From positions 1-6,893 of the forward strand of contig DFIU01000009.1 in the NCBI GenBank assembly GCA_002371465.1: 6,893 nt of DNA, in the 5' to 3' direction. Of the stretch, positions 1 to 6,466 are shown in pieces. Positions within the stretch are counted from its first letter, which is position 1. Every line of letters starts with the position of its first letter. This DNA comes from Lachnospiraceae bacterium UBA3689 (GTDB taxonomy: Bacteria; Bacillota; Clostridia; Lachnospirales; Lachnospiraceae). Made by a program: the position numbers and the translations under genes. The notes beneath the pieces are model-generated. The model worked only from the letters and a program-made list of their open reading frames with translations. It did no database searches and had not been told where the DNA came from.

Positions 1-20
1 AATCGGACGAGGACTTGACC
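1..20 (+). rRNA. 23S ribosomal RNA, 3' end (partial)
   Basis: The first 20 bases match the conserved 3' terminus of Firmicute 23S rRNA, ending GGACTTGACC. That tail pairs with the 5' end of the mature molecule. Only this tail lies in the window; the rest of the gene is upstream. The exact mature end could be a few bases further on. Confidence 0.75.
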
Positions 21-114
21 AAAAGATGGTCGGGAAGTCAGACATAAGTGCTGACGTTCCGGTCGAACGTCTGAATGATTCGTATATGCGGTTTTGAGGG
101 TATGTTCCCAATCC
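21..114 (+). other. 23S-tRNA spacer with probable 23S processing arm
   Basis: This 94-base transcribed spacer is too short for a 5S rRNA (about 117 nt), and no 5S-like sequence is visible. It contains a hairpin (GGAAGTCAG at 33-41 with CTGAC-G-TTCC at 51-60). It also has the stretch TATGCGGTTTTGAGGG at 85-100. That stretch resembles the sequence that follows 23S in many Clostridia and is complementary to the TGAAAACTGCATA-type sequence found ahead of 23S. It is therefore probably the 3' strand of the 23S precursor stem cut by an RNase III-type enzyme. The processing role is inferred, because the upstream arm is outside the window. Confidence 0.5.
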
Positions 115-187
115 GGGGGTGTAGCTCAGTTGGGAGAGCACCTGCCTTGCAAGCAGGGGGTCAAGGGTTCGAATCCCTTCATCTCCA
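115..187 (+). tRNA. tRNA-Ala (anticodon TGC)
   Basis: A full 73-nt cloverleaf can be drawn. The acceptor stem is GGGGGTG (115-121) with CATCTCC (180-186), and the D stem is GCTC/GAGC. The anticodon stem is CCTGC (141-145) with GCAGG (153-157), around loop CTTGCAA with anticodon TGC at 148-150. The T arm is AAGGG-TTCGAAT-CCCTT (163-179) and the discriminator is A187. The 3' CCA is not encoded (the next bases are CTA), so it must be added after transcription. The UGC anticodon reads GCN alanine codons. It lies 94 nt after the 23S end and is the last gene of the rRNA operon. Confidence 0.97.
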
Positions 188-189
188 CT

Positions 190-222
190 AAAAGGATTTG
201 CTGAATAAGCAAGTCCTTTTTT
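190..222 (+). terminator. Intrinsic terminator of the rRNA-tRNA operon
   Basis: A 13-bp stem (AAAAGGATTTGCT at 190-202 with AGCAAGTCCTTTT at 208-220, one G-T wobble) closes a 5-nt loop. It runs directly into a T tract. It begins two bases after the tRNA and ends the rRNA operon transcript. Confidence 0.92.
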
Positions 223-240
223 ATTATATCCGAGGTAGTT

Positions 241-256
241 TTCCTAACTTTAGGAA
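241..256. repeat. Short inverted repeat TTCCTAA-CT-TTAGGAA
   Basis: Perfect 7-bp arms (241-247 and 250-256) are separated by 2 bp, just after the rRNA operon terminator. The size and symmetry are like a dimeric repressor operator, but it matches no operator I recognise. It sits about 80 bp upstream of the candidate promoter, so it could also be chance. Confidence 0.35.
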
Positions 257-338
257 TCACTCATGTTGCTATCCAAGCGATGCTTCCTGATCCTGGCAAG
301 AGAATGATGGAGCGAGCCTCAGATTCAATTTATAGATC

Positions 339-367
339 TTGATCATTGCAGGATTTTTGCGGATAAT
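339..367 (+). promoter_or_regulatory. Candidate sigma-A promoter for the D-Ala-D-Ala carboxypeptidase
   Basis: A -35 box TTGATC (339-344) and a -10 box GATAAT (362-367) are separated by 17 bp. They match the TTGACA/TATAAT consensus at 4 of 6 and 5 of 6 positions. Transcription would start near 374. It is the best-spaced pair I found between the tRNA terminator and the gene. Confidence 0.5.
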
Positions 368-495
368 AAAGGCTGATCTTACATTCAAAAAGTAAAAGTA
401 TCTGTACCAATATATTCAGGTGTAAACATTAAGTCAGGATTATAGGGAAGAAGAAAAGATCTGCAAGGGAACTTCTCTAAAAGAAGCTTGGCATT

Positions 496-511
496 GAAAC
501 GATAACGTTTC
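496..511. promoter_or_regulatory. Dyad GAAACG-ATAA-CGTTTC, possible LacI-family operator
   Basis: Perfect 6-bp arms (496-501, 506-511) flank ATAA in the leader of the carboxypeptidase gene. GAAACG/CGTTTC half-sites recall LacI/CcpA-family operators. Canonical cre sites, however, have one central CG and closer half-sites, so this is not a standard cre. Inside a transcript it could equally act as an RNA hairpin. Confidence 0.3.
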
Positions 512-526
512 CAGTGAAAGCGTAGT

Positions 527-542
527 GGGGAGGCTGCTCCCC
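527..542 (+). promoter_or_regulatory. Leader hairpin just upstream of the ribosome binding site
   Basis: GGGGAG (527-532) and CTCCCC (537-542) form a perfect 6-bp GC-rich stem with loop GCTG. It ends 7 nt before the Shine-Dalgarno GGAG (550-553). The CTCC part of the right arm could pair alternatively with that Shine-Dalgarno, so a translational switch is conceivable. It has no T tract and is not a terminator. Confidence 0.4.
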
Positions 543-561
543 AAAATATGGAGATTATTCT

Positions 562-1905
562 ATGAATAAATTACTCAAGAAGCTTGCAATCATCGCCTCG
601 GCGGGGGCCCTGCTGCTTGGAACTCTGCCCGCCACGGTGCAGGCAGAAGAAGCTCCCTGGACGGAGGAGCGGTATCAGGCTCTTTATACCGCCCAGGCTG
701 ATCCTTCCCTGGTGACGACCAACGCCATTCCGGGCTGGCCCAAGGGCAGCGATATCACTTCGACTGCCGGTGTGGTCATGGATGCGGACACGGGGACCAT
801 TTTATATGCCAAAAATATGGATCAGCAGCTCTTCCCGGCGTCTGTGACCAAGATTATGACGTCGATCCTGGCGCTGGAGCAGGGCGGCGATCTGAACGCC
901 CCCGTCACCATGACCCAGACCGGCGTCGACTACGCGGTGTCCGGCAGCGCCAACCTCTACACCCGGGTGGGCGAGGTCTTCACCCTCAAGGATATGCTCT
1001 ATGGGACGCTTTTAGCTTCGGCAAATGATATGGCGACCCAGATTGGTGAATATGTCGGCGGAGGGTCGCTGGAGCATTTCGTGGATATGATGAATCAAAG
1101 GGCCAAAGAGCTGGGCTGCACCAATACCAACTTTCACAATGCCTGCGGGATGCCGGACGAGCTGCACCACACGACTGCCCACGATCTCGCCTTGATCATG
1201 CAGGATTGCCTCAAGAATCCGACTTTTCGGGAGATCATTCACACTCACTCCTACACGATTCCGGCGACCAATATGACGGCGGCAAGAACATTTGGCAACC
1301 ATCATCCCATGCTGGTCAACCAGAACTATGTCTATGACGGCATCATTGGCGGCAAGACCGGTTATACCGACGCGGCGCAGCACACGCTTGCGACTGCGGT
1401 CGAGCGGGACGGTCGGACTCTGATCTGCGTTACCTTGCAGGCGAAAGGCATGGATCAGGAGCTGCGCGATCAAAAACATCTGCTGGATTTCGGTTTCAGT
1501 CAGTTTCAGAAGATTACCCCCGACCAGACGGGAGATCAGGTCCTCCTCGACGCGGGAAATCTCATTCTGCCTTCTGGTGTCAAGCTCGATCAGCTGGATG
1601 CCCGGCAAAATGAGGATGGCAGTACGGAATACTTCTTCGCCGGTCAGAACCTCGGTTCGGCGACTCTGCAGAGCCCGGCTATTTCGACGGCGGAAGAGCC
1701 CGCTGTTTCGGAAAATGCATCCTCCGTTTCCGGCAATCATACCGCAACGGTCTCGGGAAATGAAGGCAGGAGCCAGTCAGAACAGGTGACCATTTTGAAT
1801 CATACTGCCGATCGAAACGCCGTTCTTGCGATTGGTATTTTAGGCGGCTTAGTTCTTCTGGGTATCATCCTGATTGTGGCCATTTCCATCAGCAGAAGAT
1901 CCTGA
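562..1905 (+). CDS. D-alanyl-D-alanine carboxypeptidase (peptidase S11, PBP5/DacF type)
   Basis: This 447-residue penicillin-binding enzyme removes the terminal D-Ala from peptidoglycan pentapeptides on the outer face of the membrane, limiting cross-linking. All three active-site motifs are present: SxxK as S94-V-T-K97, SxN as S153-A-N155 and KTG as K265-T-G267. A signal peptide spans residues 1-28 (cationic start, hydrophobic core, likely cut after VQA28). The catalytic domain covers about 65-315, followed by a short beta-type domain (about 318-370). A Ser/Thr-rich linker (about 372-412) with two VSGN repeats leads to a C-terminal membrane helix (about 419-442) ending in SRRS. Many PBP5 relatives use an amphipathic C-terminal helix, so a true transmembrane anchor on a linker is notable. 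GGAG at 550-553, 8 nt before the ATG, and the signal peptide fix the start. The gene is monocistronic between its own promoter and a terminator. The family is certain; the paralogue (dacA, dacF or other) cannot be assigned. Confidence 0.95.
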   Translation: MNKLLKKLAIIASAGALLLGTLPATVQAEEAPWTEERYQALYTAQADPSLVTTNAIPGWPKGSDITSTAGVVMDADTGTILYAKNMDQQLFPASVTKIMTSILALEQGGDLNAPVTMTQTGVDYAVSGSANLYTRVGEVFTLKDMLYGTLLASANDMATQIGEYVGGGSLEHFVDMMNQRAKELGCTNTNFHNACGMPDELHHTTAHDLALIMQDCLKNPTFREIIHTHSYTIPATNMTAARTFGNHHPMLVNQNYVYDGIIGGKTGYTDAAQHTLATAVERDGRTLICVTLQAKGMDQELRDQKHLLDFGFSQFQKITPDQTGDQVLLDAGNLILPSGVKLDQLDARQNEDGSTEYFFAGQNLGSATLQSPAISTAEEPAVSENASSVSGNHTATVSGNEGRSQSEQVTILNHTADRNAVLAIGILGGLVLLGIILIVAISISRRS

Positions 1906-1936
1906 TTCATATAAAGCTAAATTTAAAACGTAAAGT

Positions 1937-1984
1937 AATCCCCCACAGCCGGATGGAATGGTTCCCATGCGGTTGTGGGGGATT
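1937..1984. terminator. Bidirectional hairpin terminator between convergent genes
   Basis: AATCCCCCACAGCCG (1937-1951) pairs with CGGTTGTGGGGGATT (1970-1984), giving a 15-bp stem with one wobble. It lies between the + strand carboxypeptidase and the - strand dehydrogenase, so it can serve both. T-rich sequence follows on each side but no uninterrupted T run. On the minus strand it is ATTACTTTACGTTTT. Termination by this stem is therefore likely but not textbook. Confidence 0.75.
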
Positions 1985-2081
1985 CGTTTATCAGTATTCT
2001 TTTAACATTCGGAAGGTGACATTATCTTCTTTGCAGGTAGATCAAGATCATCCCTGAATTTAAAGTTTTATACCAATCGAT

Positions 2082-3143
2082 TTACCAGTAGATCTTGACA
2101 CAGGGCTTAATCAGATCGCGGGGCTTTTCGTCCATGACCTGGAACGCCTCGGGGATCTTATCAAAGCCCTCGTACTTGTAGTTGAGGAGCTTGCCCGGAT
2201 GGACACGGTCATTTTCAATCAGGTTGAGAAGCTTGGCGATACGCAGACCACCGCCCGGGCAGAAGCCGCCCCTTATGGTGACGTCGCTCATGCCCAGCCC
2301 CAGCAGGGGAGCGGGAACCTGGAAGATCGCGGAAGCATCCCAGTAGTTGACGTTGGAAATCGTTCCGTTGGGCTTTACCATGGTGAGAGCCTGGATGACC
2401 GAGCCGGTGTTGCCGCCTGCGATGATGCAGCTGTCGATGTGGTCATGGGTGATTTCCTTGCACTGCTCGACCAGGTCGCCGTCCTTGTAGCTGACGATCT
2501 CGGTCGCGCCGTATTCTCTGGCGAGGGCAGCACAGTTGGGCCTGGTTCCGATTCCGATGATGTGAGCCGCTCCGGCAAGCGCCGCGCCCGCTATCGCCAT
2601 CAGACCGACAGGTCCGATGCCGAAGACAACGACATTGTCGCCGTAGTGGATATTTGCCATTTCAGCCCCGTAGAAGCCGGTTGACATCATATCCGTGGTC
2701 ATCAGGCAGTCCTCCATGGAAACCTGGTCCGGCTTTAAGACCAGGTTAGCGTCGGCATCATTGACCTTGTAGTATTCCGCGAAGACGCCATCCCAGAACT
2801 GCAAGAATTTGAAGCTGTGCATAAGTCCGGTGTCATGGGCATTGTTGGCAAAGCGTTCCTGCGTGCCATAGCCGCCCCAGTGGGGAGTGCAGCAGGGGAC
2901 GACGCAGATATCGCCCGGTTTAAACTGGGTGACCAGCTCACCGACTTCCACGACTTCGCCGACCGATTCATGACCCAGAATCATATCCGTGACCGGACCC
3001 GAACCGCCGTGGCTCATGTGAACGTCAGAGGAGCAGGGCGCGACCATGAGGGGACGCAAAATGGCGTCATTGGGACCCGGCGTAGGCTTTTCATGCTCCA
3101 GCCAGCCGACCTTGTCTACTTCAAACATGCCAAAACCTTTCAT
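2082..3143 (-). CDS. Zinc-dependent secondary alcohol dehydrogenase, NADP(H)-type (medium-chain family)
   Basis: This 353-residue enzyme resembles, along its full length, the tetrameric NADP-dependent secondary alcohol dehydrogenases of Clostridium beijerinckii and Thermoanaerobacter brockii. Those enzymes interconvert ketones such as acetone or acetoin with secondary alcohols. The catalytic zinc ligands are C37, H58 (in GHE) and D151. The Rossmann motif is GIGPVG (175-180). The residues that give the clostridial enzyme its NADP preference (Gly-Ser-Arg and Tyr in that family) appear here as G199-T200-R201 and Y219, so NADPH is the likely cofactor. There is no four-cysteine structural zinc lobe, as in those relatives. 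The start is supported by AAGGAGG (3150-3156), 6 nt before the ATG. It is a single-gene unit with its own promoter, probably acting in reoxidation of reduced cofactor during fermentation. The exact substrate is not readable. Confidence 0.93.
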   Translation of the reverse strand: MKGFGMFEVDKVGWLEHEKPTPGPNDAILRPLMVAPCSSDVHMSHGGSGPVTDMILGHESVGEVVEVGELVTQFKPGDICVVPCCTPHWGGYGTQERFANNAHDTGLMHSFKFLQFWDGVFAEYYKVNDADANLVLKPDQVSMEDCLMTTDMMSTGFYGAEMANIHYGDNVVVFGIGPVGLMAIAGAALAGAAHIIGIGTRPNCAALAREYGATEIVSYKDGDLVEQCKEITHDHIDSCIIAGGNTGSVIQALTMVKPNGTISNVNYWDASAIFQVPAPLLGLGMSDVTIRGGFCPGGGLRIAKLLNLIENDRVHPGKLLNYKYEGFDKIPEAFQVMDEKPRDLIKPCVKIYW

Positions 3144-3195
3144 ATGGAACCTCCTTTTAAAAGATGACTAAATATCAGAACTATAAGACAAAATT

Positions 3196-3225
3196 ATTAT
3201 ACAAAAGTTCTATATAAGCCGTCAA
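3196..3225 (-). promoter_or_regulatory. Sigma-A promoter of the alcohol dehydrogenase gene
   Basis: On the minus strand, TTGACG (complement of 3220-3225) and a perfect TATAAT (complement of 3196-3201) are 18 bp apart. Transcription would start near 3189, giving a leader of about 45 nt before the ATG at 3143. The strength suggests substantial expression. The hexamer ACAAAA occurs twice over and beside the -10 (3188-3193 and 3201-3206), which may be chance. Confidence 0.8.
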
Positions 3226-3263
3226 TCAAAACCAGTTTTCCTGAAACAAGGTCTTGCATAATC

Positions 3264-3295
3264 AAAAAAACGGATTGCCGCTTCGGGCAATCCGT
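3264..3295 (-). terminator. Intrinsic terminator of the ABC transporter operon
   Basis: On the minus strand a perfect 10-bp stem (arms 3286-3295 and 3270-3279) with a 6-nt loop is followed by seven T residues (the A run at 3264-3270 on the plus strand, overlapping the stem by one base). It begins 15 nt after the stop codon of the last operon gene. It insulates the operon from the dehydrogenase promoter on the same strand. Confidence 0.93.
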
Positions 3296-3310
3296 CAGGA
3301 GGAAGTGTCT

Positions 3311-3994
3311 TTATAAGTCCGTGGTATCAGGCTTTGGGAGTTTTGCGTAGATTTCTTCCGGATACTGACCAATCAACAGCTTGGGCGGATCTTTCAGAAT
3401 CTCTTTGACTGTGTATTTTTCGGTGGAAGTAGTTGGGATCAGGTAGGGAATCGTGACATGAAAGGTCTTGTCACTCTGGATCGCAAATGCAGAATTCCCT
3501 TTTAATTGTGGATTGAAATCGGGGATTGTATTGATGGTGTCCGTTGCAGGTGCTAAATAATTATCTGTCCAGGTGAGCAGGAAATCATCCAGAACAATCG
3601 CTTCGGCATGACTTCTGTCCTTATTGGTATTCTGAAAGTCTGCGTCGACCAGATAAATCAGATCATACTCATCAAAATAAGTATCGGTCATAGAACGTGC
3701 TTCCAGATCCTGATAGGATGCCTTATATTGCTTCAGAAAGTCCTTCGTGCTGATCAGTTTCGTAGACGTGATTTTCATTTGATAGCCGGACAGATTGACT
3801 TTGCCTGAAAAAAAATAGTTTTCGTCGGTTAGAGAAATGTTCTCGCCCGCATTGTAGACGATCTGCTTCGCCTGATAGGTAGCCAGGTCCTGGGTATGAT
3901 TGACCCGATAGATCTGCACACTGCTTACGATGACAGCGAATGCGATCAGCAGGGCAAAGATGGTCCTTAATCGTAATTTTCTTGATTTTATCAT
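3311..3994 (-). CDS. Membrane-anchored accessory protein of the ABC operon (possibly DUF5028-like)
   Basis: This 227-residue protein has a basic N-terminus (MIKSRKLRLR), one hydrophobic segment at about 11-28 and a soluble remainder of about 200 residues. It has no cysteine, hence no lipobox, and no clear signal-peptidase site, so it is most likely a signal-anchored protein facing outward. The soluble part is rich in beta-forming and aromatic stretches, such as ENYFF (58-62) and DLIYLVDADF (110-119). From memory, its length, its single anchor and its place beside an ABC transporter recall the DUF5028 proteins of Clostridia. I cannot confirm this without a profile search. Its start overlaps the stop of the ATPase gene in ATGA (3991-3994), so the two are translationally coupled. 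It is the last gene of the operon. A role as substrate-binding or sensor partner of the transporter is inferred. Confidence 0.85.
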   Translation of the reverse strand: MIKSRKLRLRTIFALLIAFAVIVSSVQIYRVNHTQDLATYQAKQIVYNAGENISLTDENYFFSGKVNLSGYQMKITSTKLISTKDFLKQYKASYQDLEARSMTDTYFDEYDLIYLVDADFQNTNKDRSHAEAIVLDDFLLTWTDNYLAPATDTINTIPDFNPQLKGNSAFAIQSDKTFHVTIPYLIPTTSTEKYTVKEILKDPPKLLIGQYPEEIYAKLPKPDTTDL

Positions 3995-4665
3995 AGAGAA
4001 GCCTCTTTAAATGTTCCGTCCTGAAGTTTTTGGAAGTGTTTGGTGACTTTACCGGCAGTCAGATGGAAGATCTGGTCCGCCGAGGAAGTCAGAAGTTCGT
4101 AGTCATGGCTGGAGAGCAGGATAAGAGCGCCCCGGTCCTTTTCTTCCTTAATAATAGTACGTGTCATCTGGACCCCGGTCTCATCAAGGGAAATAAAAGG
4201 CTCGTCCAAAAGAATCAGATCCGGATGTTCCATAATCGCGCAGGCAATTCCCAGCCTCTGCTTCATACCCAGCGAGTATTTGCGGTACTGCCGGGTGTCG
4301 TCCGGATCAAGACCGACCCGCTTGAGGCTTTCTCGAATTTCATCCGTACCGATCCTGTTCCGAATCTGGGCGAGCAGTTTTAAATTGACAAAGCCGGTGT
4401 ACTGGTTCAAAAAGGCAGGATTTTCCAGCAGCAAGCCCATATTTTCCGGAAAACTGTTCTGTCCCTGTAAGATCCTTCCATTGACCAGAATCTGACCCTT
4501 GGTAGGATGGATCAGTCCGGCGACTGCCCGCATCAGCATAGTCTTTCCGCAGCCATTGATGCCGTGGAGACCATAAACCTGTCCACCGGTCATGTCCAGA
4601 TTGATGTCGGAAAGAATATCAGTGTGGTTTAACGTCTTTGTCATATTTTGAATTTTTATATTCAT
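3991..4665 (-). CDS. ABC transporter ATP-binding protein (BcrA/LanF-like)
   Basis: This 224-residue nucleotide-binding subunit powers the two permeases encoded just upstream. Counted from the chosen start, the motifs are: Walker A GINGCGKT (35-42), signature SLGMKQ (131-136), Walker B LILLDEP (150-156), D-loop SLD (159-161) and switch histidine H187. The Q-loop position carries Glu (E81 in LLENP) instead of Gln, a substitution I associate with BcrA-type bacitracin and lantibiotic self-protection ATPases. I place the start at the ATG at 4665, not the in-frame TTG at 4671. AGGAG lies 6 nt before this ATG, whereas it abuts the TTG directly. The ATG also forms an ATGA overlap with the upstream stop, as at the 3' end of this gene. 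The family is secure; the substrate is unknown. Confidence 0.95.
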   Translation of the reverse strand: MNIKIQNMTKTLNHTDILSDINLDMTGGQVYGLHGINGCGKTMLMRAVAGLIHPTKGQILVNGRILQGQNSFPENMGLLLENPAFLNQYTGFVNLKLLAQIRNRIGTDEIRESLKRVGLDPDDTRQYRKYSLGMKQRLGIACAIMEHPDLILLDEPFISLDETGVQMTRTIIKEEKDRGALILLSSHDYELLTSSADQIFHLTAGKVTKHFQKLQDGTFKEASL

Positions 4666-5573
4666 AGCCAACTCCTGGTGTATTTCATCTGTGTAGTGTC
4701 AAGAAGATCCATTTTGGAAAGATGTATGATGCCAATGATGATGGAGAGCAGCATCAGTATGAGGCAGATCCCCAGTCCAACAGCCGGGGTGAATCTATAA
4801 AAGGCGAAAATGGAACTCCGAATACTCATGGAATAATTTGTTAAAAATAGCGGATGCACCAAAAACATGCCAGCAAGGTAGTAGATGCAGCAGAGAATAT
4901 AGGCAATAACCGGTCTGACATAAAGGGTGAGGGTCATCTCAATCAGGCTGATCGAGCTGCAGGTAAGGACAGGAAGCAGGAAAAAAATAAGAAACGCCTG
5001 TTTTCCGGAGACCTGCGAAATCTTTGGAAGGGCATAGAACATTCCTGAAAATAAGTTATTGTCGATTGACGAAGTAAAGGGTATATGAAAGCAGGCTGCC
5101 AGTATAAACCAAGTGAGGAACAGGACAGCAAAACAGGAAAGAACTGTGATAAAGTTCCAGATACATTTTGCAATCCACCATAAGGTTCTATTGTGGATTC
5201 TACTTAAGATCTGAACTCCGCCTCCGGATAGATCTGATCGAGCATATTCGCAGGTAAAGTATAGAATTAAAAATTGAATGACCAGCCATTTTATCGGATA
5301 GTCCTCTATTCGCTGATCAGCTATATTCGAGAAGTTATGGATAGGCAGCATTCCCCCGGTCAAATGTAAGAGACTGTCCGTGAGAGAAACGCCGGCATTT
5401 CTCATATTCTGGACATTCTCATGAAAGGTTCTTGCTGACCAGTAAGTTTGAACTGCGTCCGCGTAAAAGAAAGCAAAACAAAATACACTGATAAAACAGA
5501 TCATCAGCAGATGGAAAGCATGGGCTCGGATATTTTTTTGTAGATCATAGCGAATCAGATTATAAGATTTCAA
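4662..5573 (-). CDS. ABC-2 type permease, second membrane subunit
   Basis: This 303-residue membrane protein has about six hydrophobic segments (approximately 19-38, 94-111, 136-162, 192-217, 221-241, 262-285). There is a large extracytoplasmic loop between the first two (about 39-93). A cytoplasmic-type motif SGGGVQILSRIHNRTLWWIAK (116-136) matches the Gly-rich, basic, Trp-containing loop I associate with clostridial ABC-2 permeases, presumably contacting the ATPase. The start is a TTG inside the end of the preceding gene (14-nt overlap), with GGGGGTG 7 nt upstream as a ribosome binding site. The N-terminus MKSYNL parallels MKSYL of the first permease, which supports this start. The next ATG would remove the start of the first helix. 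Its stop overlaps the ATPase start in ATGA. It probably forms a heterodimeric channel with the first permease. Confidence 0.88.
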   Translation of the reverse strand: MKSYNLIRYDLQKNIRAHAFHLLMICFISVFCFAFFYADAVQTYWSARTFHENVQNMRNAGVSLTDSLLHLTGGMLPIHNFSNIADQRIEDYPIKWLVIQFLILYFTCEYARSDLSGGGVQILSRIHNRTLWWIAKCIWNFITVLSCFAVLFLTWFILAACFHIPFTSSIDNNLFSGMFYALPKISQVSGKQAFLIFFLLPVLTCSSISLIEMTLTLYVRPVIAYILCCIYYLAGMFLVHPLFLTNYSMSIRSSIFAFYRFTPAVGLGICLILMLLSIIIGIIHLSKMDLLDTTQMKYTRSWL

Positions 5574-6432
5574 GGCTGCACCCCCGTTTCATGATGACAG
5601 GAACGGTAATAACAAATAAAAGAATGGACCAAAGAATGACAACATGAAGCTGTACAGAGTTTTTAGCTGTTATTGGATGAAGCAAGTACAAAGGAGAGAG
5701 TTCTGAATAAGACAGGTAAGCCTGGAAAGTCCTCAGTGAATCGATTACTAAAAGTATGATATACGGGACAATTACGGACGCCAGATGGGTTCGGACAAAA
5801 AAGGCAGCTGTCAGGGACAGCAGAGCAAAAAAACCTCCAAATATAAAATTTATGATGAGAATAAGAAATACATATAGCAAGGGGTGAAGATAAAAAATTC
5901 GGGAGTAGATATCTCCATGAGCCACCGAGCTATAAAGCATATATATAGGATTGGGCTTTAATGCAGGAATATGCAGAGATATCAGCCAAAGATTTACGAG
6001 TTGAGGAAGGGCAATCAACAGCCCTCCTTCCAAAAACGATACCAGAATCTTAGATAGGAAATAATCTTTTTTACTCTTAAGTGTAACGAGTGTATGAAGG
6101 TAGCTGCTGTGAAGTTCTTCGGAGAAGGACCAACCACAGGGGAGAGCCGCGATGAGAGGTGTGATTAAGAAAAAGATCCTGCTTGTGACAGCGACTTTTT
6201 CAGCATTCATCCAACTGTTAAAAAGCGTCGTCCCCAATAAAAAATTGTCTTCAAGCGGCATTGCCTTGGATTTAATCAGGTTCAGATTTCCTCCGCTGCC
6301 AAACTCACTGTCAAAATATTTCCACATGATAATCGCGCTGATTACAGCGCAGGTTAGTCCAATTGCCAGGCTGCACCAAAAGAGCCGGTTATGACGCATC
6401 TTGTATAGCTCTGATTTTAGATAACTTTTCAT
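5560..6432 (-). CDS. ABC-2 type permease, first membrane subunit
   Basis: This 290-residue membrane protein has about six hydrophobic segments (approximately 17-37, 83-100, 126-150, 184-210, 217-235, 263-281). Its N-terminus, MKSYLKSELYKMRHNRLFW, is the amphipathic basic leader common in BcrB/LanE-type permeases before the first helix. The EE pair at 105-106, after the second helix (SFSEELHSSYLHTL), is typical of ABC-2 permeases, where a short acidic stretch follows a hydrophobic segment. It is the first gene of the four-gene cluster. GAGGAAG (6444-6450) lies 11 nt before the ATG, a rather long spacing. I found no convincing promoter in the 95 nt before it, so it may be read from the gene upstream. 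Sequence similarity to the second permease is limited mainly to the N-terminus. Confidence 0.9.
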   Translation of the reverse strand: MKSYLKSELYKMRHNRLFWCSLAIGLTCAVISAIIMWKYFDSEFGSGGNLNLIKSKAMPLEDNFLLGTTLFNSWMNAEKVAVTSRIFFLITPLIAALPCGWSFSEELHSSYLHTLVTLKSKKDYFLSKILVSFLEGGLLIALPQLVNLWLISLHIPALKPNPIYMLYSSVAHGDIYSRIFYLHPLLYVFLILIINFIFGGFFALLSLTAAFFVRTHLASVIVPYIILLVIDSLRTFQAYLSYSELSPLYLLHPITAKNSVQLHVVILWSILLFVITVPVIMKRGCSLEIL

Positions 6433-6466
6433 AATGTTAAGAACTTCCTCGTAGTTATTTATCCCG

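Larger units (their letters stand above)
223..561 (+). other. Intergenic leader region with no gene
   Basis: No convincing coding sequence lies in these 339 bases. The short open frames, such as 14 codons from the ATG near 263, lack support. The region holds an inverted repeat TTCCTAA-CT-TTAGGAA (241-256), a candidate promoter (339-367), a second dyad (496-511) and a hairpin (527-542) just before the ribosome binding site of the carboxypeptidase gene. If the promoter is right, that gene has an untranslated leader of almost 190 nt. Confidence 0.7.

Noticed and set aside
263..307. Fourteen-codon open frame following an AGGA in the leader region
   Set aside because: It is too short, it lies upstream of the candidate promoter, and the AGGA belongs to an inverted repeat.
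1012..1740. A 242-codon open frame on the minus strand inside the carboxypeptidase gene
   Set aside because: It is opposite a gene with complete active-site motifs, has no ribosome binding site or recognisable domain, and its Arg-rich composition is typical of an antisense shadow of GC-rich coding DNA.
2199..2684. A 161-codon plus-strand open frame within the dehydrogenase gene
   Set aside because: It is antisense to well-conserved dehydrogenase coding sequence and its Val/Asp/Gly-rich translation matches no family; it is a shadow frame.
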